Shown here: one piece after another, positions 27,356 through 35,397 of the stretch | How the letters are laid out: each line of letters starts with the position of its first letter | Numbering within the stretch: position 1 is the stretch's first letter | Source: Mycobacterium sp. 236(2023) | GTDB taxonomy: Bacteria > Actinomycetota > Actinomycetes > Mycobacteriales > Mycobacteriaceae | Assembly (NCBI RefSeq): GCF_029623955.1 | Contig: NZ_JARSBP010000003.1 | Coordinates: 248,001 to 312,000, forward strand | DNA: 64,000 nucleotides | Direction of reading: 5' to 3' | Notes under the pieces: model-generated | What the model was told of the DNA's origin: nothing | What the model saw: the letters and a program-made list of their open reading frames with translations, nothing else | Database searches by the model: none | Translations under genes and position numbers: made by a program

Positions 27356-28401
27356 GCACCGAAGAGATCTACTTCAACCCGATCTGGGACGTCCGGATGA
27401 CGGACACGTCGTTGCGCGACGGGAGTCATCACAAGCGGCATCAGTTCACCAAAGACGAGGTCGGTTCGATCGTCGCCGCGCTGGATGAGGCCGGGGTTCC
27501 GGTCATCGAGGTCACCCACGGCGACGGACTGGGCGGGTCGAGCTTCAACTACGGCTTCTCCAAGACGCCCGAGCAGGAGCTGATCAAGCTCGCCGCCGAG
27601 ACGGCCAAAGAGTCCAAGATCGCCTTCCTGATGCTGCCCGGCGTGGGCACCAAAGAAGACATCAAGGAAGCCCAGAACAACGGCGGCTCCATCTGCCGCA
27701 TCGCCACGCACTGCACCGAGGCCGACGTCTCGATCCAGCACTTCGGGCTCGCGCGTGAACTCGGGCTGGAGACCGTGGGCTTCCTGATGATGAGCCACAC
27801 CATCTCCCCGGACAAGCTCGCCAAACAGGCGCGCATCATGGCCGACGCCGGATGCCAGTGCGTCTACGTCGTCGACTCCGCGGGTGCGCTGGTCCTCGAA
27901 GGTGTGGCCGATCGCGTGTCAGCGTTGGTCGCCGAATTGGGTGACGACGCGCAGGTCGGTTTCCACGGTCATGAGAACCTCGGGCTCGGTGTCGCCAACA
28001 GCATCGAGGCGGTCCGCGCCGGCGCCAAGCAGATCGACGGTAGCTGCCGGCGGTTCGGTGCGGGTGCGGGCAACGCTCCGGTCGAAGCGCTCATCGGCGT
28101 CTTCGACAAGATCGGTGTCAAGACCGGCATCGACTTCTTCGACATCGCCGACGCCGCCGAAGAGGTCGTCGCGCCCGCGATGCCGGCCGAGTGCCTGCTC
28201 GATCGCAACGCCCTGATCATGGGCTACTCGGGCGTCTACTCGAGCTTCCTCAAGCACGCCATCCGCCAGTCCGAACGCTACGGCGTGCCCGCCCACAAGC
28301 TGCTGCACCGCGCCGGCCAGCGCAAGCTCATCGGCGGCCAAGAAGACCAACTCATCGACATCGCGCTGGAGATCAAGCGCGAGATGGAAGCTGCCGGCTG
28401 A
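27352..28401 (+). CDS. hsaF: 4-hydroxy-2-oxohexanoate aldolase HsaF
   Basis: The 349-residue DmpG-type pyruvate aldolase has the metal and catalytic block [17 protein letters not shown] at about residues 12-28. The [15 protein letters not shown] segment near residue 200 carries the His-x-His metal ligands. The C-terminal domain mediates association with HsaG. HsaF (Rv3534c) splits 4-hydroxy-2-oxohexanoate to pyruvate and propanal. It is the last gene of hsaEGF. Its 3' end overlaps the 3' end of the convergent hydrolase gene by 29 bases. Confidence 0.94.
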   Translation: MSTEEIYFNPIWDVRMTDTSLRDGSHHKRHQFTKDEVGSIVAALDEAGVPVIEVTHGDGLGGSSFNYGFSKTPEQELIKLAAETAKESKIAFLMLPGVGTKEDIKEAQNNGGSICRIATHCTEADVSIQHFGLARELGLETVGFLMMSHTISPDKLAKQARIMADAGCQCVYVVDSAGALVLEGVADRVSALVAELGDDAQVGFHGHENLGLGVANSIEAVRAGAKQIDGSCRRFGAGAGNAPVEALIGVFDKIGVKTGIDFFDIADAAEEVVAPAMPAECLLDRNALIMGYSGVYSSFLKHAIRQSERYGVPAHKLLHRAGQRKLIGGQEDQLIDIALEIKREMEAAG

Positions 28402-29206
28402 TCCAGCCGGCCAGCAGCTCGTTGAAGCGGTCGGGCTCCTCCCACATCGGACAGTGGCCGCTGTCGTCGAATACGTGGAGTTCGGCGTCGGCAAGGGCTC
28501 CGCTGAGCCACTCCGCGGACGCCAGCTTGACCACCTTCTCGTCGGCACCCCAGACGAGCAGATGCGGTACGCCGGAACCCTGCAGGAATCCGCGGTAGTC
28601 GCGCAGCGTCTGGTCGGCGAGGATCACGGTGCCCGGATTCGGCTCCATCTTGGTGATCTCTGCCAGCAGCAGCGCGGCGTCCTCGTCGGGAACCGGATCC
28701 TTGAACATCTCGGGGACGAACTCGCCGAAGAACCCGGAGAAATCGGACTGCATCGCGTCGACGTACTCACCGAGTACGTCCGGGTCGGCGATGCCGTACG
28801 GCCAGTCCGGACGTGTCAGGTCGGCGGGCCCCTGAGACACGACCGCCAGCCGGCTCAACCGGTCCGTGCCGAACTGGCGCAGGTGGTCCCACCAGACGAA
28901 CGAGCCCATCGACCACCCCACACCGGTGACGTCGTGCAGGTCGAGCCCGAGCATCAGGTCGTGCAGATCGCGGGCGTACTGCGCGACGGTGTTGCCCGTC
29001 GGCGAGGTGGGCGAGTCGCCGTGCGACCGCAGATCGACCGCGACGACCCGATGGTGGCGCGACAGCGCTTCCACGTTGCGTGTGAAGAACGCACTCGTCA
29101 TGCACACGCCGTGCACCAGAAGCACCACCGGGCCGCTGCCCTTGTCCAGATAGGCCATTCGGGCGCCGTCGGGCAGCGTGAATTCGCGCTTGTCGGGGTC
29201 GATCAC
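28373..29206 (-). CDS. Alpha/beta-hydrolase-fold protein
   Basis: The 277-residue protein has the oxyanion segment [13 protein letters not shown] near residue 30 and the nucleophile elbow [13 protein letters not shown] (Ser of GWSMGS) near residue 100. The late acid/His region includes [10 protein letters not shown] and [12 protein letters not shown], where the His completes a Ser-Asp-His triad. It resembles epoxide hydrolase/haloperoxidase-like or C-C bond hydrolases. It is not HsaD as far as can be judged. The GTG at 29206 is chosen for position in the 49-base gap before recQ and a purine-rich GGTGAGGG upstream. It is convergent with and overlaps hsaF. Confidence 0.72.
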   Translation of the reverse strand: MIDPDKREFTLPDGARMAYLDKGSGPVVLLVHGVCMTSAFFTRNVEALSRHHRVVAVDLRSHGDSPTSPTGNTVAQYARDLHDLMLGLDLHDVTGVGWSMGSFVWWDHLRQFGTDRLSRLAVVSQGPADLTRPDWPYGIADPDVLGEYVDAMQSDFSGFFGEFVPEMFKDPVPDEDAALLLAEITKMEPNPGTVILADQTLRDYRGFLQGSGVPHLLVWGADEKVVKLASAEWLSGALADAELHVFDDSGHCPMWEEPDRFNELLAGWISRQLPSRA

Positions 29207-29255
29207 CCCCTCACCTAACACGCTCGGTGTCGGACGCGCAGGGCATGCTGGGGTG

Positions 29256-31343
29256 ATGTCGACCCGAGCCGATGCCCAGGCGATCCTCGAACAACTCGCG
29301 GGGCCCGACGCCACCTTGCGCGACGACCAGTGGACGGCCATCGAAGCGCTGGTCGTGCAGCGGCGCCGGGCACTGGTGGTCCAGCGCACCGGCTGGGGCA
29401 AGTCGGCCGTCTACTTCATCTCGGCCAAGCTGCTGCGCGCAGCGGGCCACGGACCGACGGTCATCGTGTCGCCGCTGCTCGCGTTGATGCGCAACCAGGT
29501 GGCGGCCGCCGAGAAGGCCGGCGTGCATGCCGCCACAATCAACTCGAGCAACATGGCGGACTGGTCGGAGGTCCACGAGAAGGTCAGGCGCGGAGATCTC
29601 GATGTGCTGCTCGTCAGCCCGGAACGGTTGAACAATCCGGACTTTCGCGACGAGGTGCTGCCCGCGCTCGCGAACGACGCGGGCCTCGTCGTCGTCGACG
29701 AGGCGCACTGTGTCTCGGACTGGGGCCACGATTTCCGGCCGGACTACCGGCGCATCCGCACGCTGCTCGCCGACCTCGGCACCGGCATACCGGTGCTGGC
29801 CACCACCGCGACCGCCAACGACAGGGTGGTCGCCGACGTCGCGGCGCAGCTCGGGGTCGGCGGTACGGACACCCTTGTCCTGCGCGGCGGATTGGACCGC
29901 GAATCGCTTCGGCTCTCGGTGGTGAAGGCCGGCAATCCGGCCCAACGTGCCGCTTGGCTTGTCTCTCATATCGATTCGCTTCCCGGCTCGGGGATCGTCT
30001 ACACGCTGACCGTTGCCCAGGCCAACGACGTGGCGGCCCTGCTGGCCGAACAGGGGCACAAGGTCGCCGCCTACACCGGCGCCACCGAAGCCTCCGAACG
30101 TGAGCAACTCGAAGCCGATCTGCTCGCCAACCGGGTCAAGGCGCTCATCGCGACCTCTGCGTTGGGCATGGGGTTCGACAAACCCGATCTGGGTTTCGTC
30201 GTGCACCTCGGGGCACCGTCCTCGCCGATCGCCTACTACCAGCAGGTCGGCCGCGCGGGCCGCTCCACCGACAGTGCCGAGGTGGTCCTGCTTCCCGGAC
30301 ATGAGGACCAGGACGTGTGGCGGTACTTCGCCTCGGTGGCGTTTCCCTCAGAGTCCATGGTGCGCACCGTGATTCAGGCGCTGGAAGCCGAACGGCCGCA
30401 GTCGACGGCCGCCCTCGAACCTCTGGTCGACCTCAACCGGTCCCGGCTCGAGATGGTCCTGAAGGTACTCGACGTCGACGGGGCGGTGCGGCGTGTGAAG
30501 GGCGGCTGGATCGCGACCGGACAACCGTGGAGCTATGACGAGCCCCGGTACCGCACCCTCGACGAGGCCAGAAAGCGTGAGCAGCAGGCGATGCTGGACT
30601 ATCAATCCACCACCGATTGCCGGATGGCCTTCCTGCGCGGTCAGCTCGACGACCCCGAACTCTCCGCCGGCGAGCGATGTGGTCGGTGTGACAACTGCAC
30701 GGGGGCAACATATTCCGCGGATGTCGACATCGCCGTTGCCGAGGATTCCCGGAATCGGCTCATGCGGCCGGGCGTTCTGCTCGCACCGCGCAAGCAGTGG
30801 CCGACCGGCCTCGGGAAACTCGGCATCGACCTCAGCGGGAAGATCAGTGACGGCCCGGCACCCGGACGGGTCATCGGCAGGCTCACGGACCTGGGTTGGG
30901 GAGCACGGTTGCGCGCACTGCTGGAAGCCGAGGACGCCGAGGTCTCCGATGACGTCGTACAGGCCGCGGTCAAGGTACTCGCGTCCTGGAATTGGGAAAC
31001 TAGACCTACCGCTGTCATCGCGATGGACTCGGACTCGCATCCGCAGCTGATCTCGTCACTGGCGCGCAGGCTGGCCGAGTTGGGTCGGCTGACCGATCTC
31101 GGTGTTCTGCGGTACGCGCCGGATCGGCGACCGGTGACCGCCGCCAATTCCGCTTACCGCGTCGCCGCGCTGCACCGGTCGTTCGAGGAACCGGATCCCG
31201 CCGTGGCGGAGTCCGCCGGTGGACCGGTCCTGCTGGTCGACGACATGGCCGACACCGGGTGGACGCTGACGATGGCGGCGCGGGTGCTGCGCAGTGCGGG
31301 AGTGGCGGATGTGCTGCCGCTCGCTCTGGCGGGCACCTCCTAG
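29256..31343 (+). CDS. RecQ-family DNA helicase with C-terminal phosphoribosyltransferase domain
   Basis: The 695-residue protein is a superfamily 2 helicase. Walker A is RTGWGKS (44-50) and the DEAH box is VVVDEAHCVSDWGHDF (motif II followed by the RecQ aromatic-rich loop). It also has ATSALGMGFDKPD and YYQQVGRAGRS. A four-Cys zinc module lies at about residues 453-482 (DCRM...CGRCDNC). After a ~110-residue linker, the last ~80 residues include VLLVDDMADTGWTLTMAARV, a type I phosphoribosyltransferase PRPP-loop. RecQ normally ends with RQC/HRDC; here HRDC is replaced. The helicase is likely active; the PRTase role is unknown. It is not obviously co-regulated with the sterol genes. Confidence 0.88.
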   Translation: MSTRADAQAILEQLAGPDATLRDDQWTAIEALVVQRRRALVVQRTGWGKSAVYFISAKLLRAAGHGPTVIVSPLLALMRNQVAAAEKAGVHAATINSSNMADWSEVHEKVRRGDLDVLLVSPERLNNPDFRDEVLPALANDAGLVVVDEAHCVSDWGHDFRPDYRRIRTLLADLGTGIPVLATTATANDRVVADVAAQLGVGGTDTLVLRGGLDRESLRLSVVKAGNPAQRAAWLVSHIDSLPGSGIVYTLTVAQANDVAALLAEQGHKVAAYTGATEASEREQLEADLLANRVKALIATSALGMGFDKPDLGFVVHLGAPSSPIAYYQQVGRAGRSTDSAEVVLLPGHEDQDVWRYFASVAFPSESMVRTVIQALEAERPQSTAALEPLVDLNRSRLEMVLKVLDVDGAVRRVKGGWIATGQPWSYDEPRYRTLDEARKREQQAMLDYQSTTDCRMAFLRGQLDDPELSAGERCGRCDNCTGATYSADVDIAVAEDSRNRLMRPGVLLAPRKQWPTGLGKLGIDLSGKISDGPAPGRVIGRLTDLGWGARLRALLEAEDAEVSDDVVQAAVKVLASWNWETRPTAVIAMDSDSHPQLISSLARRLAELGRLTDLGVLRYAPDRRPVTAANSAYRVAALHRSFEEPDPAVAESAGGPVLLVDDMADTGWTLTMAARVLRSAGVADVLPLALAGTS

Positions 31344-31497
31344 CCGCGATCAGTTTCGTCCGCCAGTCTTGCGCCTATGACCTGCGGTGATGCCGCACGA
31401 CAGGGAGCTGTTCGAGACGCCGGAATGTTTGGCCGTTCCGCCGACCGGTTAGGCCTTGGGGGACCGTGATCGCAAATCTCAAGGAGTGATCTCTCAA

Positions 31498-31992
31498 ATG
31501 CTGGCAACCGTGACGACTGTGCGCCGCGGGCTCTTCGGCATGTTCGCCGGTGGCCTGTTCGCCTTCGGTGCCGCGGCGATCGTGTCGCCCGTGGCGAGCG
31601 CACAACCAGCCGATCCCGCGTGCTCGGCGAGCAACATCGCCGGAACGGTGAGCAATGTGGCTGCCTCCGAGGGCGCCTACCTTGCCGCGAACCCACAGAT
31701 CAACGATGCGCTGACCGACATCTCGGCGCAGCCGCAGCCTGAGGCACAGAGCGCCTATGCCGCGTTCTTCCAGCAGAACCCGCAGATCGAGGACCAGCTC
31801 ATGGCGGTCCATCAGCCGGCTAGCGCGTTGGAGGCTCAATGTGGCCTGAAGGTTGAGCCAACCCCGGTTGCGCAGGCTGTCTGGAGCGCGGGCTCGGCGG
31901 AGACGCCGACTTCACGGCAGGCTCCGGAGGTCATCGCCCCGCCGATGGCACCCGGTATGACACCGGATTCGTCCGGTATGCCCATGGCCTGA
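31498..31992 (+). CDS. Secreted haemophore-like haem-binding protein (Rv0203 family)
   Basis: The 164-residue product has a signal peptide (AAAIVSPVASAQ, cleavage near residue 35). A small helical domain follows with CSASNIAGTVSNVAAS, AYLAANPQINDALTDI and a second Cys in EAQCGLK. These blocks resemble Rv0203, a periplasmic haem-binding protein in mycobacterial haem uptake. A Pro/Met-rich tail follows the domain (PPMAPGMTPDSSGMPM) and could bind metal, which is speculative. The ATG at 31498 is chosen because AAGGAG ends 11 bases upstream. It is a single gene ended by a strong hairpin. Confidence 0.75.
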   Translation: MLATVTTVRRGLFGMFAGGLFAFGAAAIVSPVASAQPADPACSASNIAGTVSNVAASEGAYLAANPQINDALTDISAQPQPEAQSAYAAFFQQNPQIEDQLMAVHQPASALEAQCGLKVEPTPVAQAVWSAGSAETPTSRQAPEVIAPPMAPGMTPDSSGMPMA

Positions 31993-32009
31993 GGCAGCAC
32001 CTCAGTTTG

Positions 32010-32062
32010 ACGACACTCGCCGTGTCTGTGCACCCCCGCACAGGCGCGGCGAGCGTCTTTGT
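32010..32062 (+). terminator. Terminator hairpin after the haemophore-like gene
   Basis: Nested complementary arms GACG...CTCGCCG / CGGCGAG...CGTC and CTGTGC / GCACAG fold into one long GC-rich stem followed by TTTG. It starts 17 bases past the stop codon. Confidence 0.72.
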
Positions 32063-32175
32063 GCCTGAAAGTAGTTCGCGAAATGAGGTATCGACCTACC
32101 CTAACGACCGCGGTTTCGCAGCGCGAAGATGACGGAGCCGGACCGGCCGGCGTTCAGCTTCAGGGGAGGGCGACA

Positions 32176-32487
32176 ATGAAGTATCTCGTGTCTTGGACCT
32201 ACCGCTTCGGCGGTTCTGCTGCCGAGAATGAAGAGTCAGTGCGACGGGGTCTCGAAGTGTTCGCGAAGTGGGCGCCGCCGTCGTCTGCCGCCTACCACCA
32301 GTTCGTCGGCCGTCTCGACGGTGGCGGAGGATTCGCAGTGGTCGAGACCGACAATCCGGCCGATTTATCGGACACCACAAGCAAATTCGGATTTATCGCC
32401 GAATACCAGATCTTCCCCGTCGTCGACATCGACCAGTCGGCACACGCCTTGCAGCAGGGCGTGGACTTCCGCGCGGCGATCAGCTGA
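32176..32487 (+). CDS. Small DUF3303-family protein
   Basis: The 103-residue product begins MKYLVSWTYRF and has the dimeric alpha/beta-barrel pattern of the DUF3303 group, including GLEVFAKWAPP, GGGGFAVVETDNPADL and YQIFPVVDIDQS. Related proteins are found beside mycobacterial fatty-acid genes, but the biochemical function is unknown. The ATG has GGGGAGGG upstream. The last eight bases overlap the 3' end of the convergent IclR gene. Confidence 0.7.
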   Translation: MKYLVSWTYRFGGSAAENEESVRRGLEVFAKWAPPSSAAYHQFVGRLDGGGGFAVVETDNPADLSDTTSKFGFIAEYQIFPVVDIDQSAHALQQGVDFRAAIS

Positions 32488-33385
32488 ACGAGCGTTTCGC
32501 GCCGCCCAACTGGGTCGTCACCGCGTCGGCGGTCTGTACCACTGCACGGGATCGCTCGGTAATCTCGTTGTCTGTCAACGACTTTCCGATGTGCATGGAC
32601 GCGACCATCACCTGACGCTGGTAATGGTCGTACACCGGCGCCGAGATCACGCTGATGTCGACACGTTTGCGATTGGTGCTTTCGTCGCGCAGATACACGC
32701 GCTCGCCGATATCGGAGACCAGTTCGCCCAGCAATGCCCGTAATTCGTCGGGGAGATTCGTCGGCATGCCCGCCATCAGTGAGTACAGCCGCCGCCCACC
32801 CGGGGTCAGACGTTCCACCAGGTAGCCGTCTGCGCGGCAGCGATTGATCACACGGTTCAGTCGCGTCACATCGGTGCGCAATGGAAGTGTGGGCTGCATC
32901 GCCAGCCAATCGCGCTCGGCTTCGTCGTCCCACAGCACGAACATCAGACCGACCGGAGGAGCGAACGGATAGCTCTGGCCGATTTCGACCCCGGGGCGCG
33001 CACCCGTCGGGGCGACCAGGTCCAGCAGCGTGATGCGGTCGTCGACCACCGCCGACAGTGCCGCGGTGGCGCCGAAGCGCGCGGACAGCCGGCGCAACTG
33101 TTCCCGCGCGGCCGGGCTGACGCGCAGCGACTCCTGAGCCTTGTGCCCGAGCGTGATCAGCGATGGGCCGAGCCGGTAGGTCTTGTCGGCCGGGTCGCGC
33201 ACCAGATATCCGGCGTCGGCGAGCGAGGTGACGATGCCGAGGCACGTCGGCTTGCTCAGCCCGATCCGCCGCGCCAACTCGGACACCCCGAACCGCTCGG
33301 TCGGGTGGCCGGCCAGAAAGTCCAGAATCCGGACCACCCGGTCGGTGGGCGGCGAGGCGCGCGTGGGCTGGATCGGCGTCACCAT
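32480..33385 (-). CDS. IclR-family transcriptional regulator
   Basis: The 301-residue protein has an N-terminal winged helix at about residues 15-80 (RVVRILDFLAGHPTERFGVSELARRIGLSK, given in part, recognition helix GLSKPTCLGIVTSL). A C-terminal IclR effector domain includes YSLMAGMP and DISVISAPVYDHYQRQVMV. The ATG at 33385 is chosen because family members begin shortly before the helix-turn-helix, and longer in-frame starts would read through an inverted repeat and a KstR palindrome. It is divergent from the DUF1214-SDR-sulfotransferase operon, which it may regulate together with KstR. The ligand is unknown. Confidence 0.83.
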   Translation of the reverse strand: MVTPIQPTRASPPTDRVVRILDFLAGHPTERFGVSELARRIGLSKPTCLGIVTSLADAGYLVRDPADKTYRLGPSLITLGHKAQESLRVSPAAREQLRRLSARFGATAALSAVVDDRITLLDLVAPTGARPGVEIGQSYPFAPPVGLMFVLWDDEAERDWLAMQPTLPLRTDVTRLNRVINRCRADGYLVERLTPGGRRLYSLMAGMPTNLPDELRALLGELVSDIGERVYLRDESTNRKRVDISVISAPVYDHYQRQVMVASMHIGKSLTDNEITERSRAVVQTADAVTTQLGGAKRSFS

Positions 33386-33404
33386 GGATGCAATATAGCC
33401 GTAC

Positions 33405-33426
33405 ACCGTTCCAAATATGAAACGGT
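33405..33426. promoter_or_regulatory. Candidate IclR operator (inverted repeat)
   Basis: ACCGTTCC-AAATAT-GAAACGGT is an 8-6-8 inverted repeat with one mismatch, centred in the divergent gap 20 bases ahead of the IclR ATG. Its form resembles IclR-family palindromes. Confidence 0.5.
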
Positions 33427-33449
33427 CCGGTCGATATATTGACTCTCGA

Positions 33450-33463
33450 TAGAACACGTTCTA
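33450..33463. promoter_or_regulatory. KstR operator, perfect arms, ahead of DUF1214 operon
   Basis: TAGAACACGTTCTA has perfect TAGAAC/GTTCTA arms. It ends 11 bases before the GTG at 33475, and its last two bases begin the TAGTTT hexamer 33462-33467. Confidence 0.9.
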
Positions 33464-33467
33464 GTTT
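33462..33467 (+). promoter_or_regulatory. -10 hexamer TAGTTT for leaderless DUF1214 gene
   Basis: TAGTTT ends seven bases before the GTG and overlaps the right end of the KstR palindrome, so KstR binding would block it directly. Confidence 0.5.
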
Positions 33468-33474
33468 TGTCGCT

Positions 33475-34602
33475 GTGTTTGCGAAGCCGCTGGCCGATGC
33501 CATCGCCGAGGCCGAGAATCTGGTCGCGGCCGCCCCGTTCATCGAATCCGAAGCCGATCTTCTCGAAGGATTGCAGTACCTGGCCGGGTGCATCGCCGCG
33601 TGCACGCACGTTGCCTTCGACTACGACCGCGACCATCCGTTCCTGCACAGCGGTACGGGTCCCTTCACGAAGATGGGCCTCGACAACCCCGACACGATGT
33701 ACTTCGGCACCCGGGTGCAACCCGGTCACGAATACGTTGTCACCGGCACGCGGGGCACCACCACCGACGTCAGCTTCCAGCTGCTCGGTGGTGAGTACAC
33801 CGACGAGGTCGTGCCCGACAGTGAGACGGCTTTCGACGACCGCCGCCTCGACATCGCCGCCGACGGCACCTTCGAATGGCGCTTCACTCCCGATACGCCG
33901 TCGCAGCTGGTGATCCGCGAGGTCTACAACGACTGGTCCGCCCAACGGGGCACGTTTGCCATCGCGCGCACCGACACCGAAGGTACGGCGCCGCCGCCGC
34001 TGACCAGGGAACTCATCGAGAAGCGCTACGCCGTCGCGGGCAAGCAACTCGTTCAGCGGGTGAAGACGTGGTTGCAGTTTCCGCAGTGGTTCTACAACGA
34101 CACCGCGCCCAACGAGATGGTCTCGCCCCGACTCACCCCCGGAGGCCTTGCGACGCAGTACTCGTCGGCCGGGCAATTCGATCTCGCCGAGGATCAGGCG
34201 CTGGTCATCACGCTGCCCGTCACCGACGCGCCCTATCTCGGATTCCAGCTGGGAAGCCTCTGGTACATCTCCCTCGACTACATCAATCACCAGACGTCAC
34301 TGAATGGCACTCAGGCGCAAGCGGATCCGGATGGCAAGATTCGGATCGTCGTGTCCGACCGCAACCCCGGCGTGACCAACTGGGTCGAGACGCTCGGGCA
34401 CCGCAAGGGGTTCCTGCAGTTCCGCTGGCAGCGGGTGTCGCGGGAACTGACGGCGGCCGACGGTCCCACGGTGGAGTTGGTTGACGCCGACAAGGTGAGC
34501 GCGGCGTTGCCGTACTACGACACGAACAAGATCACCGCAGAGGACTGGCGCGCGCGTATTGCACTGCGCCAGAAGCAGATCGGCGAAAGAATGGTGGGTT
34601 AG
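33475..34602 (+). CDS. DUF1214-containing protein (Rv3531c-like)
   Basis: The 375-residue product contains the DUF1214-type core: PNEMVSPRLTPGGLATQYSS, VTDAPYLGFQLGSLWYISLDY near residues 250-275, and RIVVSDRNPGVTNWVETLGH. The fold is a beta-sandwich of unknown function. Length and position match Rv3531c in the KstR regulon. The GTG start is 11 bases from a perfect KstR palindrome and seven bases from a -10 hexamer, so this is a leaderless, KstR-controlled first gene. It is followed after three bases by an SDR and then a sulfotransferase-like gene. No signal peptide is seen. The substrate is unknown. Confidence 0.82.
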   Translation: MFAKPLADAIAEAENLVAAAPFIESEADLLEGLQYLAGCIAACTHVAFDYDRDHPFLHSGTGPFTKMGLDNPDTMYFGTRVQPGHEYVVTGTRGTTTDVSFQLLGGEYTDEVVPDSETAFDDRRLDIAADGTFEWRFTPDTPSQLVIREVYNDWSAQRGTFAIARTDTEGTAPPPLTRELIEKRYAVAGKQLVQRVKTWLQFPQWFYNDTAPNEMVSPRLTPGGLATQYSSAGQFDLAEDQALVITLPVTDAPYLGFQLGSLWYISLDYINHQTSLNGTQAQADPDGKIRIVVSDRNPGVTNWVETLGHRKGFLQFRWQRVSRELTAADGPTVELVDADKVSAALPYYDTNKITAEDWRARIALRQKQIGERMVG

Positions 34603-34605
34603 GTC

Positions 34606-35397
34606 ATGGCGGGTTCCGCAGGACTTCTGGACGGGAAAGTTGTCGTCATCAGCGGCGTCGGACCGGCGCTGGGCACCACGCTCGCCCGGCGCTGCGCCGA
34701 AGCCGGCGCCGACCTGGTGCTGGCGGCGCGCACGGTGGAACGACTGGACGACGTCGCCAAGCAGATCACCGATCTGGGTAGGCGTGCGGTGTCGGTGGGC
34801 ACCGACATCACCGACGAGGCGCAGGTCGAGAACCTCGTGGCCGAGTCGCTGAAGGCGTACGGGAAAGTGGACGTGCTGATCAACAACGCATTCCGGGTCC
34901 CGTCGATGAAGCCTTTCGCCAACACCACGTTCGAGCACATGCGCGACGCGATCGAGCTGACGGTGTTCGGTGCGCTGCGCATGGTCCAGGGGTTCACCCC
35001 CGCCCTGGCCGAGTCGAAAGGCTCTGTCGTCAATGTGAACTCGATGGTGGTGCGTCATTCGCAAGCAAAGTACGGCGCGTACAAGATGGCGAAGTCGGCG
35101 CTGCTGGCGATGTCGCAGACCCTGGCCACCGAGCTGGGCGACCAGGGCATCAGGGTGAATTCGATACTCCCCGGCTATATCTGGGGCGGCACGCTGCAGA
35201 GCTACTTCGAACACCAGGCCGGCAAGTACGGCACCAGCGTCGACGACATCTACAACGCCGCGGCGGCGGGCTCCGACCTCAAGCGGCTGCCCACCGAGGA
35301 CGAGGTCGCCTCGGCGATCCTGTTCATGGCCAGCGACCTGTCCAGCGGCATCACCGGGCAGGCACTCGATGTGAATTGCGGGGAGTACAAGGCGTAA
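34606..35397 (+). CDS. SDR-family oxidoreductase (Rv3530c-like)
   Basis: The 263-residue SDR has a GVGPALGTTLARR cofactor turn near residue 18, INNAFRVPSM (instead of canonical NNAG) near 94, and the catalytic YGAYKMAKSALLAMS motif near 152. The ILPGYIWGGTLQSYF segment forms the substrate lid. It resembles Rv3530c, a KstR-regulon oxidoreductase with no settled substrate. Because the NNAG alanine-glycine pair is altered to NNAF, cofactor geometry may differ. The ATG follows the DUF1214 stop by three bases, and its TAA overlaps the next ATG (TAATG). Confidence 0.85.
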   Translation: MAGSAGLLDGKVVVISGVGPALGTTLARRCAEAGADLVLAARTVERLDDVAKQITDLGRRAVSVGTDITDEAQVENLVAESLKAYGKVDVLINNAFRVPSMKPFANTTFEHMRDAIELTVFGALRMVQGFTPALAESKGSVVNVNSMVVRHSQAKYGAYKMAKSALLAMSQTLATELGDQGIRVNSILPGYIWGGTLQSYFEHQAGKYGTSVDDIYNAAAAGSDLKRLPTEDEVASAILFMASDLSSGITGQALDVNCGEYKA

